64,000 nt of DNA from the NCBI GenBank assembly GCA_021018995.1, contig CM037596.1, positions 70,888,867 to 70,952,866 on the forward strand. Direction: 5' to 3'. Both the position numbers and the translations under genes were made by a program. Positions 1 through 11,547 of the stretch are shown piece after piece (position 1 is the first letter of the stretch; each line of letters opens with the position of its first letter). The DNA comes from Chloranthus sessilifolius. Its lineage: Eukaryota; Streptophyta; Magnoliopsida; Chloranthales; Chloranthaceae. Under the pieces are notes generated by a model. That model ran no database searches and had not been told where the DNA came from. It saw only the letters and a list, made by a program, of their open reading frames with translations.

Positions 1-1215
1 TTACACTAGAAGTTACATATCCAAATTGAAATACTTTGATAGCACTCATGGTATTAAAGACATGATGTAAGGCAAACTTTTGAACAGTATGAGCCTTACA
101 AAGACTCACCTTTTGAAACTGCCCTCGATACACACTAGTTGAGCTGTATAATTCGATGGATCCTTTGAAATCTCATCCAATAAACCTCATCAATTTCATT
201 TAGCCTAACCCTACCTCTAGAAGTCGAGAGAAAGGAAGAAAGGCGAGGAAGGAGAATTGAGTAACAATTTAATAGCAAAAGAAGGGTAAAAGTTGAAGGC
301 AATGATGAAACAAGCGGAGGAATGTGGCATGCAGGTCGCTAATTCGAAAAAGAAAAGTAAAATATTTGAGCAAAACAAAAGAAAGAAGGCATTTTCATTG
401 GAAGTTTGAAAAAGAAAGAGAAAAAGATGGCCACTTTGGCTCGGAAATTCAAAGAGAAGATGAAACTATCTTTGAAGAAAATGGGTTTGTATATAACCTC
501 CGACCTTGGTGACTTCTCAAATATGAACACCATTCCAACCCTTTTAGAAATTTCACCCATAAGCCACAATAAACCCAAGTAAAAGTCCTTCTTGATCAAT
601 GATGGATTGAGCTATCACATGGAGATAAGAATTTGTGTAATCTATGGTGAAAGGAAGCGTTGAATTTTACTAAAAGCAATGCCTATGCTCACCTTACAGA
701 TCCTATTTGAGGGCTGTAATTGCTCTTGGTGTGAAATAGTACAACCCTCTCATTTGCTTTTTGAGTGAAAATCACGGTGAGAATTGGGTTTAAAATCAAT
801 TGATTAGGGCAACATCAAAGTCGGATTCCTAAATCAAAGGCTTCTTTGTTAATTTTCCTTGTAAATGGCCTTTGACATAAATCATTGAATAGTAACAAGA
901 ATTACCGAGAATTTTAGTTTTAAATGATATCTTTCTTGAAAAACCTTCTTACAAAATAAGCGATGCAGTGTGAATAATCAATTGAGGAAAGTGGTGTATG
1001 TGAATGCAGTGATCTTAACTAACTTATTGAAGAAGTTTGTGGGTACCTTCGAAAACCCTCGGAGACTTCACTCCTCCACTAGGGATCACCTAGGGGTTTA
1101 AAAGGCTTGTTGCATATGCTAAATGCAAGTGCTCCCTACAAAAGTGGCTCTTTACTTTGTTTTTTATTATTTTATTTTCTTTGCTCGGGGACTAGCAAAG
1201 CTTAGGTTTAAGGTG
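1..1215 (+). mobile_element. 3' internal end of an Athila/Tat-like Ty3/Gypsy element
   Basis: No recognisable protein domain is present; the short reading frames here are low-complexity (Lys/Glu-rich) and not convincing. The last 40 bases before the next feature read GCTCGGGGACTAGCAAAG, then a GTTTAAGGTG tract. This resembles the end of the internal region of Athila/Tat-type elements, where a GGGGACTAGCAAA-like stretch and a purine-rich tract precede the 3' LTR. I therefore read this segment as the untranslated 3' internal end of a forward element whose coding part lies left of the window. The subfamily is inferred from this style of junction and from the LTR that follows. Confidence 0.5.
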
Positions 1216-1509
1216 TGTTGACAAGTGAAAATACCATTTTCACCCCTAGACTTAAGTCTTGATAGACCTTTGAGAGAACTAAATAAGTGTTTTAAGTGCC
1301 TATGTTGCCTAACAATAAAAGGCGAGCTTAACCATAAAAGCAGCTTAAAAGTGCCAAAAAGATGACAATCCATGTCAATTCAAAGGAAGGAAGTAAAGGA
1401 ACAACCTCATCAGCTGTTGAAAGGTCTAATCGAAGAGGTAAAGACACACATAAGAGAAGCGAGGAACAATTGACAAAGAAATGCACTCTGAGTTCTTTTG
1501 CAAAGAACC

Positions 1510-1720
1510 TACACTTTTAAAAAGAACACGGAACTTCTCGAAAAGGACTAAAACTTCAGGCTTAGCTTTCGAAGAGCATCTGGACTCTTCGAAGAGAAGA
1601 TTGAACTTTGTGAAAAGTAGAAAACACAATTCGAAGAGAAGATTGAACATTGCGAAAAGAGCTTCAGAAGTCACAACACTTTGCGAAAAGGCCCCTAAGC
1701 TCTACGAAAAGGTGATACGG
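1510..1720 (+). repeat. Iterated CGAAGAG/CGAAAAG motif cluster in LTR A
   Basis: The heptamer TTCGAAGAG or CGAAAAG recurs at irregular 15-45 base spacing inside the first third of the LTR. Several copies include the palindrome TTCGAA. It has no coding explanation. Its position parallels the motif clusters in the other LTRs of the window. Confidence 0.55.
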
Positions 1721-2047
1721 AGATTCACGGCTTTAACAAGGCAATTCATAATCTATTGCCGCGTCCCAATGCATTTTAAAACCTAGGGACATTCGAGAGG
1801 TTCTAAGCATGAAGCGAAGGAATATTCCACCCCGTGAGCACCTAGAGAGAATAACTTGGCGGGAACTTAGAAACTCTAACAAACTTTCAAAATGCATATG
1901 AAATTGATGCCTTTTCACACGATTGGTTGAACGGATCGAGGAATTACGATTGGCGAGCACGGTCTGGATCCCGTGCTCGACTACCATTGGTCATCTGGAT
2001 CGAGAACCTCGATTGGTTGATACACATCTGGCTGGACACAGGAAAGC

Positions 2048-2056
2048 TATAAATAG
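2048..2056 (+). promoter_or_regulatory. LTR TATA box
   Basis: TATAAATAG, in the context GCTATAAATAGACG, about 830 bases into the LTR. The related LTR at 35056 has the same TATAAATAG in a comparable place. This is the likely core promoter of the element. Confidence 0.6.
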
Positions 2057-2992
2057 ACGAAGCATTTGCCCAATTGAGGCATCCAGATTTTGAGTTTCAT
2101 TTCTAATCCCCCATTTCTTAGCCAGACAGCTTGTCTGCAATCCTTGTAATAGCCTACTTTGTACTTGCATTTGAGAGCTGTGAGATACTGCTGTAACTCA
2201 AAGGAGAGTTTGCATTCAAGACTGCAAATTCGAGAGCTGTTAAGCTGTGCTCTATAAATTGTAAGGATAAATTTTAAAATGTTGTCGTAAACTATGCATT
2301 CTCCATTGGACTCATGTCAAGGGTTCCCTCTGATCTCCTCAGTACATTAGACTCCTTTAGATTCATTGTTTTGCATGCAATTTCCCTTGATTCATTAATC
2401 CTGTGAGAATTAGTGTTTGTAACCTAGTCTCTTACAGCATTTGTAGTGATGTTTCTTATTCTGAATTGAGGATTTGGATTAAAAACTATTGGATGGTTTG
2501 TGGCCATTAAAGTGGACTGACCATAGCCATAAGTATAAGCCTAATCCTTGAAGATTGGATCACCTCTGTTGAGCTGTAGTTATTCTCATTAGATTTCAAA
2601 GACCAAATCAGATTTAGATATTACTTCTCCATCTTTGTTTTAATCATTCCCCCAACTCGGATCTGGATCATTTAGTTTAGATTTTTCTTTGTTTTTAGTT
2701 AGTTAAACATGACAAATTCAAACCTCTCATCTTATCAGTTTTCTAGATAGGATAAGAAGCCAGATCTGGTAGCTCAGATCTGGAGGTTTATCTTATATTT
2801 TAGACAAATTCTCTGTGGACGATCTTTCACTCACTTACTTTAAAAACTTGCTACAATTGGCCCTAATCTTGCAGGCTAATTCTCTTCTAACTGTGCTGAT
2901 ATTTCTTTATTTTTTTATATAGTCTAGAGCCATTGTAATTTAGCAGCTATAAATCTGTTTTCAAAACACACATAAATCAAGCACACTAAGAA

Positions 2993-3937
2993 GTGACAAC
3001 AGCGAACCCCGACACCTTCCGGCTATCCATATCAAGCGCCCGGGGATTCGACAACACCAGAAGAGAAATCATAGAAGAAGTAGATCTCGACCTGATCCTC
3101 GGGCCACAAACTTTCACTACCCCCTTTCAGGTGATGGACATCAAGTCTACTTTCAATCTGCTGTTGGGCCGGCCATGGATACATAAGCTCGGAGCAATAC
3201 CATCTACCCTGCACCAAAAGCTCCGATTCATCTCGGAAGGAAAAATTGTCACCATCTTGGGCGAGAGCAGAGAAGACAGGGAAAGAAGCACCCTACACAT
3301 TGAGAATCCGAAAGTGCTGAACATACCGCACACAGCAGAGGACGCCAACCTTCACCGATTCGAGTATGACTTCTCAATCGTCTCCCTCGGACCAACTGAA
3401 AAGACCCCGGATGAAACTGGAGGAGGAATGGACGCAGCTGTGTTCATGCTCCACAGATGGAGCCATCAAAAAGGGAAAGGGCTGGGCCCACGCCTCCAAG
3501 GAAGAAGAGACCCCGTCAAGGCCAAGGGGCAACAAACTAAATTCGGCTTAGGCTATAGGCCCAGAGAAGAGGAAGTCAGAGAGGTCAAGGAAAAGATGAG
3601 AGTCGCAGTAGTCGCCAAGGCCAGAGGAATCATCTTGGAAGAGGAACCTCACGCTCGCCCCCACATCCGTGAAACCTTTGTGAGCGCCGGGGTAGTAAAA
3701 ATTGATCTAAATGGGGAGACGAGGGTCACCCCACATAAGCCTACTTCAATCCACCCCACCAATCCCTACATCATCCCCCCAGACTTCGAAATGGACTTAG
3801 CCGCCCTTTCCTTATTTGAGGAAGAAGTTCCCCGATCCACCCATCACTCCAGCACCAACCACTTTGGGCCCATCCTAACCATAGAGGACAGGGTCCCAGA
3901 GGATCCCTCTGTAAATATGTTGAGGGAGGAACTGTAA
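2993..3937 (+). pseudogene. Tat-type gag-pol remnant, protease region
   Basis: A 314-residue open frame. Residues about 25-75 contain FTTPFQVMDI and FNLLLGRPWIHKLGAIPSTL, the typical C-terminal half of the retropepsin-like domain in Tat polyproteins. The residues after this contain GxGLGPRLQGR and KFGLGYRP, the spacer between protease and RT in plant Tat elements. The catalytic Asp-Ser/Thr-Gly triad would lie upstream and is lost where LTR A abuts, so the fragment cannot be an active protease. The frame is followed by stops and a 220-base gap before the RT frame resumes. Confidence 0.75.
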
Positions 3938-4155
3938 GAGCCTACTGATGCCGCTCCCAATCAAAGAGGTAAAGGCCAAGCCTCGCAGGTGAGTAACTGG
4001 GCATCCTTACCCCAACTCCTCGGAGCCGCCAAATACCGTGAAAACGGCACCGACTCCCCAAAAAAAAACAACCTATAAAAAGTGAGGTTAGCCTTTGGAC
4101 CACTCTACCTTGTATATATAGAGATCCACCTCGCCAGGGGCTGACCTCCGAAAAA

Positions 4156-7100
4156 ATGCAAAAGACCATAAAAATAGAAAAAATACCAATTCCAAAAATA
4201 TTATCCTTTAAAATTCCCAATAAAATTGAAGTTGATGTCGTGATACCCGTCCCACGTGAAGCCGACCCCTTTCCTGTAGAAATACAAGAAGAGGTAGGAG
4301 TCACGAGTCTGGACGAGGAAGGTCAAACCAATGAGCTCCCCAATGAGCTCCTCAAACAATTTGCCGATTTTGAGCATGGCCCTACCCCGATCGTCGAAGA
4401 GACGGAGGATGTCAATTTGGGCACCAAAGAGGCCCCCAGAATCACCAAAATCGGAACATCGTTGTCCCCTGCGGAGAGGAAGGGCATGATAGACTTCCTT
4501 CGGTCATACCAACACGTCTTCGCATGGTCGTATGAAGACATGCCTGGTTTGGATACCGATCTGGTTGAGCATGAGTTGCCACTCTATCCTGATGTTAAGC
4601 CGATCAAGTAGAAGCTGAGACGTCTCCGACCCGAATGGATGCTGAAAGTCAAAGACGAGGTCATCAAGCAGTATGACGCGGGGTTTCTCATGGTATCCAA
4701 GTACCCGCAGTGGCTAGCTAATATCATCCCCATACCGAAGAAGGATGAAAAGGTTCGAATGTGTATCAATTTCCGCAATCTCAATAAGGCAAGCCCTAAG
4801 GATGACTCCCGCTACCCCACATCGATATCCTGGTCGATAACACTGTAAAGCATGGAATGCTCTCATTTATGGATGGATTCTCAGGATACAATCAAATAAA
4901 GATGGCAGAGGTTGATCTTGAGAAGACAACGTTCATTACCCCTTGGGGAACCTTCTGCTACAAAGTAATGCCATTCGGGCTGAAGAATGCTGGGGCAACC
5001 TACCAAAGAGCAATGAAGGCCCTGTTCCATGACATGATGCACCAAGAGATCGAAGTATATGTCGACGACATGATTGCCAAATCACCAGAAAGGGAGGACC
5101 ACTTGATAAACCTTCAGAAGATGTTCGAGAGGTTGAGAAAGTACAGGTTACGATTGACGGTTGAACCCCCAGAAGTGCGCCGCGCTATGTCAGGAAAGTT
5201 GTTGGGCTTTATTGTCAGCAGGAGAGGGATCGAGGTCGATCCGACCAAGATCAAGGCCATCACTGAAATGCCGCCACCGTCTACAGAGAAGGAAGTCAGA
5301 GGCTTTTTAGGCAGAATCCAATACATCAGTCGATCCATCGCACAGTTAACTCCGATATGCGCACCATTCTTCAAACTACTGAGAAAGGACTCACTGATTG
5401 AATGGAATGATGACTGCCAGGCTACATTCGACAAGATTAAAGGTTACCTCCTGAAACCTCCGGTATTGGTACCCCCCATACCTGGTAGACCTCTGATAAT
5501 GTACCTATCAACAACAAAATTTTCCATGGGCTGTGTTAGGACAGCATGAAGAGACAGGAAGAAGAGAGCAGGCCATTTACTACCTGAGTAAAAAGTTCAC
5601 TGATTACGAGACGCGCTATTCTCATCTGGAGAAAGCATGCTTGGCGCTCGTTTAGGCTACTCAAAGACTTCGACACTACCTATTATCCCAAGCCATCCTA
5701 CTTCTAGCACGATGGCAACTACTCCTATCCGAATTTGACATTACTTATGTCACCCAGAAGTCAGTCAAGGGGCAGGCACTCGCTGATCACCTTGCTGAGA
5801 ACACTCTGCCAGACTATGAGCCTCTAAGGACCGAATTCCCCAATGAGGACATTTTGTTCATGACTGACGAGGATACAGAGGAAATAGAGGAGTCCTGGGT
5901 AATGCAGTTTGATGGAGCATCACATGTTGAGGGCCAAGGAGTTGGCGCCATTCTTATCTCGCCAAGAGGATCTCATGTACCCATCTCAATCAAATTGAAC
6001 TTCCCATGCACCAACAATATGGCCGAGTATGAGGCTTGTATAGCTGGTTTACAGGCGGCTCTTGATCTAAATATAACTCACCTTAGGGTCTTTGGAGATT
6101 CACAGTTAATTATATGCCAGACCAACGGAGATTGGAAGACCAAGGATGAGAAACTGATCCCATACCATGAACATCTTGAAGATCTAATAACTTGCTTTGA
6201 GGAGGTCACCTTCTCCTATGTACCACGAGCAAGGAATCGGTTTGTTGACGCCTTGGCTACCCTGGCCTCCATGGTTGAGATTCCATACGGAGTTGTGATG
6301 AAGCCGATCATGATAGAGCAGAGGAACGAGCCGGCTTTCTGTCACCTAATCGAGGGACCTACAGATGTAGATGATGAACCACCCTGGTTCTCGGACATCA
6401 AGAATTTCCTCGAGACCCGAACTATCCCAGAAGGAACATCGAAGGTAGACAGACGCGCCATCCAGCGATTGGCAACGAACTACGTTATCTACGGTGATCT
6501 CCTGTATAGACGTTCTCACGACAATATTCTGCTCCGATGCCTAACCCGGAAAGAAGCGATTGAGATCATGAAGGAGATCCATGAAGGAGTCTGCGAGGCA
6601 CACGTCAGTGGACACATGCTTGCAAAGAAAATCCTAAGGCAGGGATACTTTTAGACCACTTTGGAGACCGATTGCTGCAAGCACGTGCAGAAGTGCTACA
6701 AATGCCAAGAGCACTCCAGTCTAATACATGCTCCGGCCATTGATTTGGACAGCATGGCCACTCCTTGGTCGTTCGCCACCTGGGGTCTCGACGTCATCGG
6801 CAAAATCAATCCTAAGGCTTCCAACGGACATCACTTCATCCTCGTCGCGATAGAGTATTTTACAAAGTGGGTAGAGGTAGCCTCCTACACGAGCATTAAG
6901 GCCAGTCATGTCGAGAAGTTCATCAAGAACAACATCATTTGCAGATTCGACGTACCCAAAGATATCATCACTAATAATGGCACTAATTTCGCTAATAGGC
7001 ACATCCGGGCCTTGTGTGAGCAGTTCCAAATCAAGCATCATATATCATCCCCATACAGGCCATAGACGAATGGAGCTGTAGAGGCAGCCAACAAAACTCT

Positions 7101-7632
7101 GATCCGCATCCTGGAGAAGATGGTAGTTACTTACAGAGATTGGAGTGAGTAGTTACCCTTCGCACTTTGGGCCTATAGAACATCTATCTGTACCGCAATA
7201 GGGGCAACACCATTCTCCCTTGTGTATGGGACCGAGGCCGTGCTACCCGTTGAGGTCGAAGTACCGTCGCTCCGTATCCTTTTGAAATCCCATCTACCTG
7301 AAGCTGAGAGGGAAAGAGCCCGCTTTGAACAGTTGGATTTAATTGACAAGAAGAGACTCCTAGCCTTGTGCCACACCCAGATCTATCTGAGGAGAATTTC
7401 ACGTGCTTACAATAAGCGCGTCCGGGGCCGAGATCTGAAGGTAGGAGACACTGTACTGAAGAAAATTTTCCCATCTCTCCACGCCGATCCGAGAGGGAAG
7501 TTTAAGCCGAATTGGGAAGGACCCTACGTCGTCTGAGAGGTTTTTCCAGGATACACCGTTCGCCTCGCCACCATGGACGGAGACCACTTTCCTGAGCCCA
7601 TCAACACTGGATACCTCCGCAAGTTCTACTAA
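4156..7632 (+). pseudogene. Tat-type pol: RT, RNase H, archaeal RNase H, integrase
   Basis: Domains in order: RT (4560-5500) with DMPGLDTDLVEHELPL, the RT core SFMDGFSGYNQIKM and catalytic YVDDMIAKS; RNase H (5560-5820) with DYETRYSHLEKACLALV; an archaeal-type RNase H (5880-6280) with FDGAS, NNMAEYEA, GDSQLI and FVDALATLASM; integrase (6580-7630) with an H-H-C-C finger (CYKCQEHS), a DDE core and a C-terminal PWEGPY-like fold. Breaks: in-frame TAGs at 4609-4611, 5653 and 6652, others near 7063 and 7150, and a TGA near 7535; frameshifts near 4805 and 5541; the linker between RNase H and its tail (after HYLLSQA, about 5700) is about 20 residues shorter than usual. The second integrase Asp reads Asn (ITNNGTNF). 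The copy is inactive. Confidence 0.9.
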
Positions 7633-8270
7633 TAGGTCTTGAGACAAGGTGAGTTTTGATAAAAGTAGATGCGTGACCGCTTAAGGACCCCATAGAAGAG
7701 GCCATCATTTCAAAGACAAGTAGCCCAAAAGAAATATTACCTAAAAACCTTCACCCTTTTTCCTACACACGTCGGGCCAATAACCATTTCTTTCATATAC
7801 CCCTCCCAAAATTCCAGAAAAAGAGAAAAGTGAAAAGAGGGAAAATTCGAACCAAAAAAAAAAGAGAAGAAAAAAGAGAAAGAAGAAGAAGAAAGCAAAA
7901 CCCACCCAAAAAAGTGGGGGACCAAGAAAAAAGAAATGACTAGGGCATAAAAAGCCTTTGGAAAGAAAGAGGAGTCCCCGAATCTAGAATTCACTCAAAA
8001 CTTAGATCCAAATCCCCAGAAAAACCCAACCTGTTTGAACCCCGGCCACATTACAACCCGGAAGAAAGCCCTCTTTAAGGTCCACAAGCGGTCATAACAT
8101 CTACTGCATCAGAACAAGTTGAGTTAACAAACCACACAGAACTTCATTCAGCCGGCTATGACGGAATCGACGTCCATGTCGTGGCCTTCTAGTTCTAAAG
8201 AAAGAGGAAGAAAAAAAAAAAGGAAAAAAAAATAAAAAAAAATAAAAAAAATTAATTTGGGTTCAAAGCA
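7633..8270 (+). other. Noncoding 3' region with purine and A-rich tracts
   Basis: Follows the integrase stop. Two strongly biased stretches stand out: a purine-rich tract at about 7800-7965 (runs of A with GAGAA and GAAGAAGAAG) and an A-rich tract at about 8195-8250. They resemble internal polypurine tracts but no LTR follows directly. No gene seen. Confidence 0.5.
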
Positions 8271-8470
8271 AGATGGACGTGGTGAAAACCCGAAAGGGTG
8301 CCACGGGTAAAAACAGCGAACTCACGTGGACCAAGTGAAAACCTGAAACGGCACCTGGGGTAAGAAAGTGAACCCATGGACGTAGTGAAAACCCGAAAGG
8401 GCGCTACGGGTAAAAACAGGGATGACAAGCATGGCGAAAACCCGTCTTGGGCGCTATGAGCAAAAATGTC
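8271..8470 (+). repeat. Degenerate tandem repeat, about 50-bp unit, four copies
   Basis: Four imperfect copies of a unit built around GTGAAAACCCGAAAGGG followed by CGCTACGGGTAAAAAC. Similar GTGAAAACCCG...GGGTAAAAA repeats are common in the 3' untranslated part of Tat-group elements, in my recollection, which supports assigning this region to the same element as pol. Confidence 0.7.
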
Positions 8471-8777
8471 AAGGAAAGAGAGATTAGGAGAAGACCTGTT
8501 CTGGCCCGCCCACTTCAGTTTGAACCCCTTGAGCCCCTTTCCCCCCTTCGATGGGCCACTCATGTGAAAATTAGATCAGATCCTGATCAAGTATGTCATC
8601 TCCACCGTGGCATCTAACGCATGACCAAAGGGAAAGACAGAAGACTAGCCAATCCCTGGGAAGCTGACCTTCACACGTTTAAAGGAAAAACTTGTATCTC
8701 ATGAACAGGGTTCGACCGTGCTTAAAAAAGACCCACTGGTTTGGCCTTGTAAATTACCGACATCACAAAAGACCCAA

Positions 8778-9110
8778 AGGAAGAAAATTTCAAAAAAGAT
8801 AATAGATTTCCCCTTCCCATAAAAAACCCCACACTGTGGAGGAGAAAATTTCAAAAAAGATAATAGATTTTTCTTTCCCATAAAAAACCCCAGACTGTGG
8901 AGGAGAAAATTTCAAAAAAGATAATAGATTTCCCTTTCTCATAAAAGATCCCACACTGTGGAGGAGAAAATTTCAAAAAAGATAATAGATTTCCCTTTCC
9001 CATAAAAAGCCCCACACTGTGGAGGAGAAAATTTCAAAAAAGATAATAGATTTCCCTTTCCCATAAAAAGCCCCACTTTGTGGAGGAGAAAATCTCCATA
9101 AAAAGCCTTA
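8778..9110 (+). repeat. 61-bp tandem repeat, five full copies plus a partial
   Basis: Units start at 8840, 8901, 8962, 9023 and 9084, with an earlier slightly divergent copy from about 8778 and a truncated last one. Each unit contains AGGAGAAAATTTCAAAAAAG, then AATAGATTTCCC, CCCATAAAAA and CCCCACACTGTGG. Copies differ by only a few bases, so the array expanded after most of the decay of pol. No coding role; short reading frames across it are by-products of the repeat. Confidence 0.9.
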
Positions 9111-9402
9111 CATTGCGAAACGTACAAAGGAAAAAAGTTGAGAAACAAAAAATATATGTATGTATAGATTTCATTCCATTTCTTACAGTATTACGTGCGG
9201 AGTGTCACGTCCCAAAAAGATAACGACATGACACACTTTCTATTTTGCTGCTTTCTTTACAGATAAAAAACCCAAAAAAAAATATATATATCTGTATATA
9301 TATAACAAAAAAAAAGAAGAGAAAAATAACCCAAAAAGAGATCTCTGTTAGGGGGCATTTCTCCCCTCCGTGTATATGATCTATGATATGTGCAGGAACA
9401 GG

Positions 9403-10878
9403 TCAAGGGCGGGGAGCACGCTTCAAAACGCTAATCTCGGCAAGCAGAGAGTCCTCGCAGGCATTTCGATCAGACATCCACCTACTATGAAGACTCTTCT
9501 GTCATCTCCGTGAAGCTTCAGCTGCGCTGCGAGACTCAGTCAAAAGCCCAGTCAACCGAAGAACCTCATTCTCGGCTGTGGCAGCTCTCACTTCTGCAAT
9601 CTCCGCTCTGACCCTTTCTTTCCCCAAAGCCTCGGTCAAAGCCAGCCTCTCTACAAAAAGAGACTCGATCCTGGTCCGAAGCATTGCTTCCTTACATGGC
9701 CAAGGCCCCGTCTCTATCACATCTACTGAAACTGGGCTAGGAGTAGGTAATTCCTCGATAAATTAAACCTCGTAATGGAGAGACGACCCGAACTAAGCAC
9801 ATGTGCGATTGGCGGTATCGGAGGGTGGCTATGCGGTCGAGATCACTGAGAGAACCCCGAGAAAATATCAGAGAGCACAAAGGTGGCCTCACAGAGCATG
9901 GCACATGTTAAGACCATGAGAAGGGAAATAATATGTGCTACCGGTCAACCCCAATAGGGTGATACCCTCACAATCTTGAGAGCGGACAATCAGAAAGGTA
10001 CCGTCCAACCAGGGAAGCTGCCAAATCAGCTCCGTATCTGATAGCCACATACTCAGCTCCTTGGCGCTCCCATGAGGTAATCTCGAGCACTGGATCAGAA
10101 AGCCCCGAGCCACGTCCCCTCTTATCAAGCACAATCTCGGAACATGCCCCATGATAGCCAAATGCTCTCCTAGCCAAATCTGAATGAGGAGCGGGCTCCC
10201 GCTGAGAATCTCAACCCGACCCGAGGCCGAGGCATCCAGGCCCCGATACATATTAGCCAAGACTAGGTGCACCATTGAGCGGCCTCCCTCCAACTCAGTC
10301 AAGACATCGCACAACACAAGGGAAAAGGTCTCGCCCCCAGTAAAGAAGAGAACTTCCGACAACAAATAAAGGGCAAAGGCCTTTACGTTGAAGGGATCTC
10401 GAATGGGCAACTTTCGGAGACTTGGGTCGCCGAAAAGTTCTCTCAGGAATTTCACCGAACACCTGGTGGGCCCTCCGGCGAAACATTTCTCATACCCACC
10501 CTTTTTTAAATCGAGAACCGCGTGGACCGCCTTTGCGTACCCTGGTTTGGGCACCACTTTAGCAAGTCCTCGATGCATCTTCAAGCCAGTAATAGAGGCC
10601 AGCTCTTCCAGGGTTGGGGTCAACTCCCTAGACCCAAATCTAAAGACATGGGCCCTATGGTCCCACGACGCCAAAGCCGCCTGCAGCAGGTTGGGCAACA
10701 GAGGGATAGCAAGGAGAGAGGAAAGGCAGGACAACCCGAGGCAATTCAGAACAGCAAGCTCGCTCTCAGCCAAGCTATCATGCATTTTTTGTAAAAAACT
10801 AGGCCCCGGGTCCAAATAGGGAAGTATACCAGCCCCCGTATAAAAGCTTGGGCCCCTTTTCGAAGGCGGGTCCATCAA
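9403..10878 (-). pseudogene. Antisense DUF7745-like gene with coiled-coil tail
   Basis: A 329-residue frame (10878 to 9889) begins with Met and shows LASWDHRAHVFRFGSRELTP, then LTPTLEELASITGL. Farther on it has LVLANMYRGLD and SPLLIQIWLGEHLAIMGHVP, and near its end LPWLDGTFLI and ITLLGLTGSTYY. This pattern (a W-D-P-like start, F.FG..ELTPT.EE, a QIW..EHL core, and W.LPWL...LLGL.G..YY) matches the DUF7745 family found in plant retroelements. A downstream exon-like frame (9720 to 9403) is Glu/Ala/Arg-rich with heptads (LTEALGKERVRAEIAEVR), a coiled coil, with one in-frame TGA at 9502 that a CGA-to-TGA change would explain. It lies antisense to the Tat pol. Function unknown. Confidence 0.65.
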
Positions 10879-11069
10879 CGTACAAAGATGTTCTTTATAA
10901 AATCAGTCAATGTATGACGATGGACCCACTAGAAAAAAGAAAGGGAGGGAAAAGACGAAAGGAGGGGCAAAAATGCCAAACCAAGGTGGAGAAGGAGACA
11001 AGGGGGGACCAGGCTCGGATTATAAAGAGCTCGCTAAGCCCAAATTATAGCGGGCATATATATTATAGC

Positions 11070-11093
11070 GGGCGTATATAATTATATACGCCC
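11070..11093. repeat. Perfect 24-bp palindrome with TATA core
   Basis: Reads GGGCGTATATAATTATATAC followed by GCCC, identical to its reverse complement. Together with the next palindrome it forms a pair sharing GGGCGTATATA arms. Each arm contains a TATATA core, so it could act as a two-way TATA element or form a hairpin. Confidence 0.85.
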
Positions 11094-11115
11094 AGCCATT
11101 ATTGCTGAACATTTG

Positions 11116-11142
11116 CTGGGCGTATATAATATATACGCCCAG
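11116..11142. repeat. 27-bp near-perfect palindrome
   Basis: CTGGGCGTATAT arms around a single central base; same GGGCGTATAT arm as the palindrome 46 bases upstream. A looser related segment (GCGGGCATATATATTATAGC) sits at about 11050-11070, so the motif is present about three times. Confidence 0.85.
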
Positions 11143-11547
11143 TTTAAAGCTGGGGCTGGCAAGGCCCCCTTTCACAGTGGTCCATTTTTGTTCCCCAAGG
11201 AGGAACTTATTTTTTGGTTGGCCCACTGTTTCATCTCGAGAGGCCCACAAAGGGCATAGCATTTTACACCCGTGGAAGCCCCGGAGGACGACCACCAGGG
11301 TTATATACGGAGAATCACCTGCAAGATCGACTCCATCATTGGAGGGGTGCCGACCCGTGTCCGGGCCAACAAAAAACAAAAAAAGGGAAACCATCAAAGC
11401 AAGGGGATAACCAAATGAAACATTCATATAAAGCATAAAAATTATAAACCATCCAAAAAAAATTGTTGTTTAAAAGTTATCACATATCCCAATAAAGCCA
11501 ACTCTAAACTGTTTCATTATGTCAAATTTGCAAAAAATAAACTAGTC

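Larger units (their letters stand above)
1216..2985 (+). repeat. LTR of Athila/Tat-like element (3' LTR, family A)
   Basis: Begins TGTTGACAAGTGAAAATACC and ends AAATCAAGCACA, the TG...CA form of an LTR. The first 100 bases and the last 250 bases align by eye with a second LTR at 35056-37388: shared TACCATTTTTCACC near the start and ACTTGCTACAA..GGCCCT..TCTTGCAG near the end. A TATA box lies mid-element. It directly follows a degenerate polypurine region and abuts the truncated Tat coding region, so it is probably the 3' LTR of an element that inserted into the Tat element. The exact right edge is uncertain by a few bases. Confidence 0.65.
10879..11547. promoter_or_regulatory. Region between two antisense genes, with palindromes
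   Basis: Separates the start of the DUF7745-like gene from the end of the plant-mobile-domain gene, both on the reverse strand, so it should hold the promoter of the first and terminator of the second. It contains two AT-centred palindromes (listed separately). No protein domain is seen; the short frames on both strands look like chance. Confidence 0.4.

Noticed and set aside
324..599. Overlapping frames on both strands near the start
   Set aside because: Lys/Glu-rich low-complexity sequence in the 3' untranslated part of a retroelement.
5114..5434. Reverse 106-codon frame within RT
   Set aside because: Shadow of the forward RT frame, whose motifs are clear.
8778..9110. CRISPR-like or coding array
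   Set aside because: Contiguous 61-bp tandem repeat without unique spacers; reverse frames through it are repeat artefacts.
11020..11438. Reverse 138-codon and forward 102-codon frames
   Set aside because: Overlapping on opposite strands across palindromes; no domain or codon support.
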